64,000 nucleotides of DNA, taken from assembly GCA_963843645.1 (NCBI GenBank), contig CAWJLE010000003.1, positions 1 to 64,000 on the forward strand, given 5' to 3'. The notes under the pieces were generated by a model. It did not search any database. It was not told the origin of the DNA and worked only from the letters and a program-made list of their open reading frames with translations. Position 1 is the first letter of the stretch, and the number at the start of each line of letters is the position of its first letter. This document shows positions 8,416 through 16,530 of this stretch, in pieces. The stretch is from CAWJLE01 sp963843645 (GTDB lineage: Bacteria; Chloroflexota; Anaerolineae; DAOTYC01). The translations under genes and the position numbers were made by a program.

Positions 8416-9852
8416 ACACGCATCCCGTATGACAACGACCTCTTCTTCCGGTTGCGCCGCGGTCCCCGCGGGCGACTTTTTCTCACTGTCCGAGCGGCCG
8501 GCGCGGGCGTTACGATAGGCCTCGGCGAGCAACTGTACAGGGTGCTTGACCTGTACGTCCAGTCCACGACGTTTTACGCCGAGGCCCAGCTGGAGCTGGC
8601 AGCCGGGGCAGCCGGAGGCGACGACGTCGGCCTCGGTGTTGGCCACGTTGTCGATCTTCCGCTCCAGCAGGGCCATGGAGTTGTGATAGTGTGTGATGAT
8701 CTGCGTGCCGGCAGAGCCGCAGCACCAGTCGGCCTCTTTCATCTCCACGAACTTCAAACCAGGAATCATCTTCATCAACTCACGCGGCTGATCCTTGACG
8801 TTCTGACCGCGCACGAGGTGGCAGGGATCGTGATACGTCACGCGTACGTTGAGCGGGGCCTGAGGCGCTTCGATGCCGATTTCAATGAGGTATTCGCTGA
8901 TGTCACGTACCTTTTTGGCGAAGACCCCGGCCCGCTCGGCGTAGGCAGGGTCGTCGGCCAGAATGTGGCCATAATCCTTCAACGTGGCGCCGCACGTGGC
9001 GCAGTCGGTGATGATGACCTCTACGTCGAGCTCCTCGAAGACGTCGACGTTCTTGCGGGCCATCTGCCTGACGGTCTCCATGTCACCGTAACCCATGGGC
9101 GGCATGCCGCAACACGTGACCTCGGGCGGCACGCGGACTTCGCAGCCGTTGTGCGCCAGCACCTCGACCGTGGCCGAGCTACCGTCGGCGAACATCAGGC
9201 TCTGGATGCAGCCCAGGAAGAAACCCACGCGGTGCCGTGTCTCGCCCTCAGCCGGCGTTACGAGCGGCAGCGAGTGGCGCAGCGGACGCGACGGCATGGC
9301 CGGCAGCATCTGCTCCATGTCGCGGAGTTGCTCGGGTAGGACCCGGTAAAGGCCCAGTCCATGAAAGACCCGCTGCAGACCCAGCTGTTGGTAGAGCCGG
9401 ACCGGCAGCGTCGCCCACTCCATCACCTGGATACGACCGAACAGCCCCCGGAAAATCGGGCGCTTCCACCAACTCGGCTTGAATTCCTCGATCAGCCCCC
9501 GGGACTGGAGCACGAGATCGGCCGGCTTGATGCCGACCGGGCAAGCAGTATTGCAGGCCAGGCAAGCCATGCATTGGTACATCTGGTCTTCCAGATTGGC
9601 AGTTGGATCCAGCTGTCCTTCCACCATCTTGCGGATCAACGCCACGCGGCCGCGCGGCGACTGTGTCTCGGTCAGATGCTCGCGGTAGATCGGGCAGGCC
9701 GACAAACACAACCCACAGCGGATGCAATACAGATACTCGTCCTCGGTGGGCACCTTCAGACCGGCGAACCGGTCGTTACCACTGTTCACGATCGACCTCT
9801 GCTGCGATGGCCTCTGTCGGGAAGGGCCGTTCGCAGTCACAATTCTCATCAC
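8410..9852 (-). CDS. glcF: Glycolate/lactate oxidase iron-sulfur subunit GlcF
   Basis: This is the electron-transfer subunit that accepts electrons from the GlcD flavin and passes them towards quinone. Two [4Fe-4S] ferredoxin motifs are visible: C-I-R-C-G-L-C-L-S-A-C-P with Cys43/46/49/53, and C-M-A-C-L-A-C-N-T-A-C-P at about 93-104. Two CCG domains follow (TCCGMPPMGYGDM, and DWCCGSAGTQ) as in GlcF/HdrD-type proteins. The length of 480 residues is normal. No strong ribosome-binding site precedes the ATG at 9852, and a shorter start near residue 22 is possible. It sits between larA and the UroD-family gene in the 2-hydroxyacid block. Confidence 0.88.
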   Translation of the reverse strand: MMRIVTANGPSRQRPSQQRSIVNSGNDRFAGLKVPTEDEYLYCIRCGLCLSACPIYREHLTETQSPRGRVALIRKMVEGQLDPTANLEDQMYQCMACLACNTACPVGIKPADLVLQSRGLIEEFKPSWWKRPIFRGLFGRIQVMEWATLPVRLYQQLGLQRVFHGLGLYRVLPEQLRDMEQMLPAMPSRPLRHSLPLVTPAEGETRHRVGFFLGCIQSLMFADGSSATVEVLAHNGCEVRVPPEVTCCGMPPMGYGDMETVRQMARKNVDVFEELDVEVIITDCATCGATLKDYGHILADDPAYAERAGVFAKKVRDISEYLIEIGIEAPQAPLNVRVTYHDPCHLVRGQNVKDQPRELMKMIPGLKFVEMKEADWCCGSAGTQIITHYHNSMALLERKIDNVANTEADVVASGCPGCQLQLGLGVKRRGLDVQVKHPVQLLAEAYRNARAGRSDSEKKSPAGTAAQPEEEVVVIRDACP

Positions 9853-9943
9853 TTGCCGTCTCTCACGGCACCGAGGCTGGCCCCGACACGCCGCGTGAGC
9901 GGGTGTGGTGGCGGCCCTTTTTCACGAGCCATGCCCCGACGTA

Positions 9944-11231
9944 CTACTGCTGCACGACCGGCAGCGTCAACAACGAATGCGGAACGAGCAGGACGTCCAG
10001 GGTCTGCCCCAGGTCCTTCTGGATGATGGCGAAGGCTTCGGACATGTCGACTGCAGGGATCATGTGCAGGTCCGTGACGATGTCGGGACATTCGGCTCCT
10101 ACGATGATCACTTTGGCCCCTTCCAGCACTTTCGCCATCACGAAGGCGCGTTGCGGCCCCTGGTTTGTACCCGTGAGCGCGGGCGTCGTCCAGAATGGCC
10201 TGCATGCTGGGCGCCTCACGCATCGCCTCGTAGAAGCGCTGCTCGCCGACACCTTCCCCCGCGCCTTCTTCCGCCCGCGCGGGGATCACCAGGTACCCGC
10301 CCGTCCGAACCACCGGCGTCGGCGCGAAAAACAGGTAGCTGGCGCCACGCGACGCCTGGTATAGATTGCTGTCTTTGGGGAAGCCCACGCCGCCGATGGC
10401 GACGTCGTACTGGTGCGAAATCGGCACTTCGAACATCCCGCGGGCGATCCCAACCAGCTCGCGGAAAGCCGCGGTGGGCTCGCCCGCCCGGACGGCCACG
10501 ATGCGCTTGTCGTCGTCGAGCACCACGTTAAGAATGAACCGCAGGCCGGCGCGCATGGCCGATTCGGTGATCGCTTCGTGGAACAGGTTGCCCTCCAGCC
10601 GGCCAAGGCGCGTGCCGGGGTGGTCGAGCATCTTCGGCCCGTGCGTGTACTCGATGGTCCGCTCACCGGCCGAGCCGATGGCCACGGTCTTGCGGCCTCC
10701 GGAATAGCCTCCGTACTGGTGAGGCTCGACGACGCCGGTGGCGATCAGGAGGTCCGCCTCGTATGCCGTGCGGCACACCGTCATGGGCACGCCGTGCGGC
10801 GAGACGCCCAGGTCGACCACGCGCTCCGCGTCGCGCGGCCCCGAATCCACCACGCGATACCGGTCGACCACGGCCTGGCCCAGCTTGGCCACGCGCTCTT
10901 CGGGTGTGCTGGGCCGGTGCAGACCGATGGCGCACAGCAACGTGATGTCGGTGTCGCGCAGGCCGGCCGCTTCCAGGTCACGCAGAATCGCCGGAACCAG
11001 GAGGTAATCGGGGCACGAACGAGTGCTGTCGGTGAAGACGATCGTCACCCTGTCGCCCGCTTTGGCCAGATCCGACAGGGGTGCGGCTCCCACGGGCTTA
11101 GCCAACGCATCCCGAATCGCCTGAGCGGGATCTGCCAGGGGCGGCAAGTTGTTGGAATGGATCTCCGTCACGCGTGCACCGTTCGGAACGTCGAACTCGA
11201 GTGCGCCTCGAGAATAGGGTACGGAATACAT
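9944..11231 (-). CDS. LarA-type nickel-pincer racemase homologue (one frameshift)
   Basis: A DUF2088/LarA-family protein; family members racemise lactate or other 2-hydroxyacids using a Ni pincer nucleotide. Counting from ATG 11231 (GGGAGG upstream), residues equivalent to the LarA active site are all present: Asp68 and Arg71 (TDSTRSCPD), His105 (AIGLHRP), His171 (VEPHQYGG), Lys181 (SGGRK) and His197 (EYTH). The C-terminal ~75 residues (TNQGPQRAFVMAK... to LPVVQQ) are in another frame. The break at about 10170-10175 (cacGGGtac) fits one extra G. LarB, LarC and LarE, which make the cofactor, are not in the window. The neighbouring Ldh-type and GlcD/GlcF genes suggest interconversion of enantiomers before oxidation. 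Confidence 0.8.
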
Positions 11232-11249
11232 GTCTGCCTCCCGTTCAAA

Positions 11250-11280
11250 GACTTCCGAAGTATCTAACACATCGGAGGTC
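11250..11280. repeat. Dispersed palindrome, ACTTCCGAAG family (copy b)
   Basis: GACTTCCGA and TCGGAGGTC arms flank about 13 bases in the short gap between the Ldh-type gene and larA. Confidence 0.6.
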
Positions 11281-11292
11281 TGGCTCTCAAAC

Positions 11293-12417
11293 TCAGAACG
11301 TCTGCAACTCGGGCAGACCCAGGCTTTCGGCTATCTGCTTCATGGCGGCGACCACTTTGGGATGGAGCGGGATGCCGTCGCGGCGCCGCTCGGCTTCGTG
11401 CTCGAATTCCTTCTCGCCGTGGACGTAGATGCGCTGCTGGCCTTCGGCCTTGGGCGAATCCTTGATCAAACGGATCAGGCCCTCCATGTCCGCTTCGAAG
11501 TCGATCAGAGGACGGAAGGCGTCGATGCGGAACGCCGCGAAGAAGTGGCCGACGCGGGAGGGCAGCGCCTCGCCCTGCGGCCCGGTCGGGTAGGTGGCTG
11601 CCGAAAACGCGCTGCCGGCCAGCGCGCCGCACAGGATATCGACCAGCATCGCCAGGCCGTAGCCTTTGTAGCCGGAATGCAGCTCGCCGGCGCCGCCCAA
11701 CGGCAGCAATCCACCGAAGCCGGTGTGCGAGTTCAAATTCTGCAGGGCGCCGGCGGCGTCGGTCGTCGGCTCGCCGTTTGCGTCCGTGACCCAGCCCAGT
11801 GGCATGGCCTTGCCCAGCCGGCTGTAGACCTCCAGCTTGCCACGGGGAACGACGGACGTAGCCATGTCGAGCACGTACGGCCGTTCCTGGCCGGATGGGA
11901 CGGCCATCGCGATGGGGTTCGTGCCGAAGATCGCCGTGCGGCCGAATGTGGGCACGACCAATGGCGCCGAGTTGGTCATGGACACGCCAATCATGTGGTG
12001 CTTCAGCGCCATCATCGCGTAGTAGCCGGCGATGCCGTAATGGTTGCTGTTCCGCACGGTGACGAAACCGACGCCCGCCTCGACGGCCTTTTCGATGGCC
12101 ACTTCCATCGCGCGCTTGGCGACCGGCTGGCCGAGTGCGTTCTCCGCGTCGATGGAAGCCGTGGCGGCCGTTTCGGTGACCAGGCGCGGCGTCGCGCGGG
12201 GTACCATCACGCCATCCCGCAGTCCATTGACATAACGCGGCAGACGGGCGAAGCCGTGCGAGTCCACGCCGCGCAGGTCGGCGGCCAGGAGCACCTCACT
12301 CGTCGTAACGGCGTCTTCGGTCGGCACGTCGAGACGCTCGAAGACCTGGATGCCGAATGCCAGAAGCCGCTCGTACTGGACTCGCGGCATATTCTTAAAC
12401 GTATCGTCGTCGGCCAT
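11293..12417 (-). CDS. Ldh_2-family (malate/L-lactate/sulfolactate-type) dehydrogenase
   Basis: A NAD(P)-dependent 2-hydroxyacid dehydrogenase of the Ldh_2/YlbC-ComC fold. Family landmarks are LRGVDSHGFARLPRYV near residue 50 (the conserved D-S-H-G), VRNSNHYGIAGYY (conserved S-N-H-x-G), FGTNPIAMAVPS, and GYKGYGLAMLVDILCGALAG with the catalytic-region G-x-K-G. The length of 374 is normal. It is adjacent to larA and upstream of glcF/glcD, so the same operon offers both NAD-linked and quinone-linked oxidation of hydroxyacids. The exact substrate is not readable. Confidence 0.85.
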   Translation of the reverse strand: MADDDTFKNMPRVQYERLLAFGIQVFERLDVPTEDAVTTSEVLLAADLRGVDSHGFARLPRYVNGLRDGVMVPRATPRLVTETAATASIDAENALGQPVAKRAMEVAIEKAVEAGVGFVTVRNSNHYGIAGYYAMMALKHHMIGVSMTNSAPLVVPTFGRTAIFGTNPIAMAVPSGQERPYVLDMATSVVPRGKLEVYSRLGKAMPLGWVTDANGEPTTDAAGALQNLNSHTGFGGLLPLGGAGELHSGYKGYGLAMLVDILCGALAGSAFSAATYPTGPQGEALPSRVGHFFAAFRIDAFRPLIDFEADMEGLIRLIKDSPKAEGQQRIYVHGEKEFEHEAERRRDGIPLHPKVVAAMKQIAESLGLPELQTF

Positions 12418-12479
12418 GTTTACGTTCCTCCTGAGAGTGTGCGTGCAAGGAATGGGGAACGCCCACTACTGCGCGCCGA

Positions 12480-13403
12480 TCAGGCGCCTGCTTCAGCTCC
12501 GGCGGGAGCTATCGCGGGTTCGGAGACTACATCCAACTGCCCGTCGTCGCGCATGGTTTGTTCCAGGGCGGCGATGGCAACCTCCACCATGCCGTCGTCG
12601 GGCTCCCGAGTCGTCAGGCTCTGCAGCAGCAGCCCGGGGGCCATCAGCCAGCGCACGATGAGGTTGTCGCGGTGAACGGCGCTGAACTTCAAGAACTCGT
12701 AGGACAGACCGGCAACGACCGGGATCAGGATCACCCGGGACAACAGCCGCAGACTCCACTGGTTGAAGTGGAATGGCGCGAAGACGATGATGGACACGAC
12801 CAGGACGATCAGCAAGAAGCTCGTGCCGCACCGGGCGTGAGCGGTCTGGTATCGCTGCACGGACTCCGGATTGAGCGGCTGGTTGTCTTCCAGCGCGTTG
12901 ATCGTCTTGTGCTCGGCGCCGTGGTACGCGAAGACCCGCCGGATGTCCGGTATCATGCCGATTCCGGCGATGTAACCAATGAAGAGCCCGATGCGGACCA
13001 GACCCTCCAGGAGACTGTTCGCCAGCGCGGACTTGAACCACGGGTCCATCAGCTTCGCCACCGCCGAGGGCACCAGGAAGAACACGCCCATGCCGATGAT
13101 CAACGAGAACGCCACCGTTCCCCAGGCGATCGGCCCGGAAAACTGCACGTCGTCTTCGCCGAGCACGACGTCCGCGGAAAACGTGAGGGTCCTGATGCCC
13201 AACGCCAGCGTGTCCCACAGCATGACCAGGCCGCGAAAGAAAGGCCACTTCCCCCACGATCTGGTGTGGATCCAGGAACTCAGCGGTTCAGCGTGGACGA
13301 CGATGTGGCCCTGGGGATCGCGCACGGCGACCGCCATGTTGTGCTCGCCGCGCATCATCACGCCCTCGATAACGGCCTGTCCGCCGTAGTGGAATTTTGC
13401 CAC
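12480..13403 (-). CDS. DUF1385 (YqhQ-like) membrane protein
   Basis: The family hallmark KFHYGGQAVIEGVMMRGE opens the protein. Several membrane segments follow (IAWGTVAFSLIIGMGVFFLV; LVRIGLFIGYIAGIGMI; SFLLIVLVVSIIVFAPF). The conserved VFAYHGAEHKTINA and HARCGTSFLL motifs carry His, Glu and Cys residues of unknown role. The biochemical function of DUF1385 is not established. It lies in tandem between the Zn-ADH and Ldh genes with short gaps, and may just be co-transcribed. Confidence 0.88.
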   Translation of the reverse strand: MAKFHYGGQAVIEGVMMRGEHNMAVAVRDPQGHIVVHAEPLSSWIHTRSWGKWPFFRGLVMLWDTLALGIRTLTFSADVVLGEDDVQFSGPIAWGTVAFSLIIGMGVFFLVPSAVAKLMDPWFKSALANSLLEGLVRIGLFIGYIAGIGMIPDIRRVFAYHGAEHKTINALEDNQPLNPESVQRYQTAHARCGTSFLLIVLVVSIIVFAPFHFNQWSLRLLSRVILIPVVAGLSYEFLKFSAVHRDNLIVRWLMAPGLLLQSLTTREPDDGMVEVAIAALEQTMRDDGQLDVVSEPAIAPAGAEAGA

Positions 13404-13523
13404 GAATCATTTCTCCATAAACGTAGACCAGAGGGCTCCCCGAACGTGCCCATCGACACCGCCGTCTGTGAAAGATGGCGACGCGCGTCGAGGATACGTT
13501 TCCGGCAGCTCTCGGTCCCTAGA

Positions 13524-14540
13524 CTACGCCTGAAGCATTACCTTAAAGGCAACGTCCGGCTGCTCGCGCACCAGCTTAATGGCTTCGAGTCCGTCGCCAA
13601 GCGGCAACCGATGCGTCACGATCTTGTCTGCCGCGATCTTGCCGGCGGCCAGGAGCGCGATGGCTTCTTCGAAATCGGCATCGTTGTAGAGTCGAGTGCC
13701 GACCATTTCGAGTTCTTTGCGGAAGACTTCCTGATAGTTGAACGACAGCATCTTGTGATGGGGAATGGCGACGAGAACGACCGTTCCGCCCGGTCGAGTC
13801 ATCTGAATCGCCTGTTCGACGACCGGCTCGATGCCGACGAGATCGAACACGACGTCGAAGCCCTCATCAACGTGCTCGCGGGTAAACGCGACCGGATCGA
13901 CGTCGGCGCTGTTAATGGCCCAATCCGCCCCGGTGTCCAGCGCGAGCGGCAACCGCTGCTCCACGCGGTCGATGGCCAGAACGCGGTCGGCGCCCTTGGC
14001 CCTGGCGACCTCGAAAATGAGGTTGCCGATGACGCCCGCGCCAATGACGGCGACGTTGTCTCCGGGTTTCACCCGGCCACGGCGGTTGACGTGATACGCC
14101 ACGGCGGTGGGCTCGGCCAGTGCCGCCATATCCGTGCTCATCCCGGACGGCAGCTTCTTGACCAGGTTCTCCGGCACAACGATCTCTTCTGCGTAGGCGC
14201 CTTCCACGTGGACGCCCAACACCTTCAAGGAGGTGCAGTGATTCTCGTCGTGAGCTTCGCAGCCCGCGCAGTGGCCGCAGGTCAGGATAGGAAGCGCAGT
14301 AACGAGGTCGCCCTTTTTGAACTTCGAATCGGCGTCCGCTTCAGCAACGCGCCCTGCGAACTCGTGACCGGGAGTGACCGGATACTTGGCGAAAGGGTTG
14401 AGGCCCTGAATGATGGCCATGTCGGACCCGCAGATACCGGCGCGCTCGATCTGAATCCGCACCTCACCCGCCTGGCGGATCGGCGAAGCGACTTCCTGAA
14501 GCTCCAGAACGTTGGGCTGCAATACCCTGATTGCCTTCAT
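13524..14540 (-). CDS. Zinc-dependent alcohol/polyol dehydrogenase (MDR family)
   Basis: A medium-chain dehydrogenase. The catalytic-zinc region is AGICGSD plus GHEFAGRV, and the structural zinc ligands are in CGHCAGCEAHDENHC. A Rossmann motif (VIGAGVIGN) lies near residue 168. Such proteins oxidise secondary alcohols, sugar alcohols or sugar acids (L-threonine, sorbitol or galactonate 5-dehydrogenase types) with NAD(P). The substrate cannot be fixed here. It is the promoter-proximal gene of the long minus-strand block, behind a strong promoter that overlaps a TGATA-N4-TATCA palindrome, suggesting specific repression or activation. Confidence 0.85.
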   Translation of the reverse strand: MKAIRVLQPNVLELQEVASPIRQAGEVRIQIERAGICGSDMAIIQGLNPFAKYPVTPGHEFAGRVAEADADSKFKKGDLVTALPILTCGHCAGCEAHDENHCTSLKVLGVHVEGAYAEEIVVPENLVKKLPSGMSTDMAALAEPTAVAYHVNRRGRVKPGDNVAVIGAGVIGNLIFEVARAKGADRVLAIDRVEQRLPLALDTGADWAINSADVDPVAFTREHVDEGFDVVFDLVGIEPVVEQAIQMTRPGGTVVLVAIPHHKMLSFNYQEVFRKELEMVGTRLYNDADFEEAIALLAAGKIAADKIVTHRLPLGDGLEAIKLVREQPDVAFKVMLQA

Positions 14541-14627
14541 GCGTTTTTTTCTCCCGGTTTTTCGATGTGAGGCTTCAGTCTGCGGGGAGGTACCCTCCAG
14601 ACGACTGGCGCCTGCGAAACCCTGTCA

Positions 14628-14656
14628 ATGATACCATTATCAGGATGCAATGTCAA
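14628..14656 (-). promoter_or_regulatory. Promoter of the Zn-ADH operon
   Basis: Minus strand: TTGACA at 14651-14656, 17 bp spacer, TATCAT at 14628-14633, about 90 bp upstream of the ADH start. Confidence 0.7.
14629..14642. promoter_or_regulatory. Operator candidate TGATA-N4-TATCA
   Basis: The perfect inverted repeat TGATACCATTATCA overlaps the -10 box and spacer of the ADH promoter, where a bound repressor would block RNA polymerase. The regulator is unknown. Confidence 0.45.
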
Positions 14657-14671
14657 TCAATGCGGTCGTCC

Positions 14672-14700
14672 TTGACACAATGTGGGGCGTGAAGTATGAT
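14672..14700 (+). promoter_or_regulatory. Promoter of gltX
   Basis: Plus strand: TTGACA at 14672-14677, exact 17 bp spacer, TATGAT at 14695-14700, 35 bp before the gltX start. It is divergent from the ADH promoter, and the two -35 boxes are about 15 bp apart. Confidence 0.75.
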
Positions 14701-14734
14701 CCGAACTCGATTATCAAGGGAGGACACAGCAATT

Positions 14735-16207
14735 ATGGTGAATTCATCGGTGAGGGTGCGATTTGCGCCCAGCCCGACGGGGTTTCTGCACATCGGCGGA
14801 GCGCGCACGGCCCTTTTCAACTGGCTATTCGCCCGCCATTACAACGGAACGTTCATCCTGCGCATCGAGGACACGGATCGCAGCCGCTATCAGCCGCAGG
14901 CGTTGGACGACATTTTCACGAGCTTGCGCTGGCTGCAGATGGATTGGGACGAAGGACCAGAGGTCGGTGGTGCGCACGGGCCTTACTTCCAGTCCGAGCG
15001 CCTCGACCTGTACGTGCCTTTCGCCGAGCGATTGGTGGCTGAGGGGCACGCGTACAAGTGCTATTGCAGCCCTGAGCGGCTGCAGGCGATGCGCGAAGAG
15101 CAGGTTCGGCTGAAGCAGCCGCTCGGGTACGACCGGCACTGCCGGTACCTGACCGCGAAGCAGCGAGCCGACTACGAGGCGCAGGGCATCGTGCCGGTCG
15201 TGCGCCTGGCCGTGCCGCTCGAAGGCCAGACTCACTTCCACGACGTGATCCGCGGTGACAGTGTCGTGGAGAACAGCACGCTCGATGATTTGGTCCTATT
15301 GAAATCGGACGGTTTCCCCACCTATCACCTGGGCAACGTCGTCGACGATCACCTGATGGAGATCACGCACATCATGCGGGCGGACGAATGGCTGCCCTCG
15401 GCGCCGAGACACGTCCTGCTGTACCAGGCTTTCGGTTGGGAGGTCCCGGTCTACGCCCACCTGCCCATCATTCTTTCGCCGGACGGCAAGGGCAAGATGA
15501 GCAAGCGGTTCGGCGCGACCGCCGTGCACGAGTTTCGCAACGAGGGCTACGTGCCGGAAGGAATGCTGAATTACCTGGCGAGGGTGGGGTGGGCCTACGA
15601 CGACAAGACCGAGTTCTTCACCCGCGACGACCTGATCGAGAAATTTGGCCTCGAAGGGATCACCAAGTCTCCAGCAGCATTCTCCTATCAGAAACTGGAG
15701 TCGATTAACGCCGAGCACATTCGCCTGCTGGGCATCGACGATTTGGCGGCGCGATTGGTCGAGTATCTGCACGGGCACGGCGTGCCGCAGGCCCGACCCG
15801 AGGCCGTGCTTCAGATGACTCCGCTCATTCGCGAGCGCATCAAGAAGCTCTCGGACGCCGTCGAGGTGACCGATTTCTTCTTCGCGGATCAACTCGATTA
15901 TCCGGCGGACCGGCTGGTCGGCAAGAAGCTGACGGCGGCCGAGTCGCTGGCCGCCCTGCGGCGGGTGCGTCATCTGCTGGAGGCCTGCCAGGTGTTCGAC
16001 GAAGCGACTCTCGAGCCGCCGATGTACGCACTGGCCGAGGAGCTGGGGCTGAAACCTGGGGTTCTGTTCGGTATCGTGCGTGTGGCAACCACGGGGAAGA
16101 CCGTCTCTCCGCCGCTGTTCGGGAGCCTCGCCGTGCTGGGACGCGAATGCGTGCTCAGCCGGCTGACCGTGGCCGAACAGAAACTGGAGGCGCTCACGGC
16201 GGACTGA
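14735..16207 (+). CDS. gltX: Glutamyl-tRNA synthetase
   Basis: A class I aminoacyl-tRNA synthetase that charges tRNA-Glu (and possibly tRNA-Gln if the indirect amidation route is used). The HIGH-type motif is in FAPSPTGFLHIGGARTA near the N-terminus and the KMSKRFG motif is near residue 253. The catalytic-domain signature RIEDTDRSR is intact, and a C-terminal anticodon-binding domain completes 490 residues. I chose ATG 14735 because MVNSSVRVRFAPSPTG fits the family start and GGGAGGA lies upstream. An intrinsic terminator follows. Confidence 0.95.
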   Translation: MVNSSVRVRFAPSPTGFLHIGGARTALFNWLFARHYNGTFILRIEDTDRSRYQPQALDDIFTSLRWLQMDWDEGPEVGGAHGPYFQSERLDLYVPFAERLVAEGHAYKCYCSPERLQAMREEQVRLKQPLGYDRHCRYLTAKQRADYEAQGIVPVVRLAVPLEGQTHFHDVIRGDSVVENSTLDDLVLLKSDGFPTYHLGNVVDDHLMEITHIMRADEWLPSAPRHVLLYQAFGWEVPVYAHLPIILSPDGKGKMSKRFGATAVHEFRNEGYVPEGMLNYLARVGWAYDDKTEFFTRDDLIEKFGLEGITKSPAAFSYQKLESINAEHIRLLGIDDLAARLVEYLHGHGVPQARPEAVLQMTPLIRERIKKLSDAVEVTDFFFADQLDYPADRLVGKKLTAAESLAALRRVRHLLEACQVFDEATLEPPMYALAEELGLKPGVLFGIVRVATTGKTVSPPLFGSLAVLGRECVLSRLTVAEQKLEALTAD

Positions 16208-16233
16208 CGCCCGAATTCTGTCGTGTTTCAATG

Positions 16234-16268
16234 GCCCCCGTTCCATCGCGAGATGGCGGGGGCTTTTT
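16234..16268 (+). terminator. Rho-independent terminator of gltX
   Basis: GCCCCCG pairs with CGGGGGC around an inner CCATC/GATGG stem, followed by TTTTT, 27 bp after the gltX stop. Confidence 0.85.
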
Positions 16269-16351
16269 GCGCGTTGAGGCCACGCCGACGGATCGCCTGA
16301 GTGCCGCGGCTTCGCCCGTGATTTCGGACACACCCTCACCGAAAATGGCTA

Positions 16352-16380
16352 TTGCAAGAATGTGAAAACTATGGTATAGT
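16352..16380 (+). promoter_or_regulatory. Promoter of the TadG/VWA gene
   Basis: TTGCAA at 16352-16357, 17 bp spacer, TATAGT at 16375-16380. The transcript would start about 145 bp before the coding region, leaving a leader that contains tandem AGTACT motifs. Confidence 0.6.
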
Positions 16381-16386
16381 GTATAT

Positions 16387-16419
16387 AGTACTACGGTACT
16401 GGGCAAAGTACTATGGTAC
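16387..16419 (+). promoter_or_regulatory. Tandem AGTACTAYGGTAC operator candidate
   Basis: AGTACTACGGTAC (16387-16399) and AGTACTATGGTAC (16407-16419) are direct repeats exactly 20 bp apart, two helical turns. They lie just downstream of the -10 box, where a protein dimer pair could repress initiation. Confidence 0.5.
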
Positions 16420-16530
16420 CACCGCGTCGATATCATCCCCTTGTGGCATAGCTGCTCAGGCGTGACAGAATAGCCTCCATTCGCCGCCAAGGACACAACG
16501 ACCGCTCGAAGTAGTCCGGAGGTGCTTTCG

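Noticed and set aside
12558..14570. A 670-residue plus-strand open frame opposite DUF1385 and Zn-ADH
   Set aside because: Antisense shadow of two well-recognised genes.
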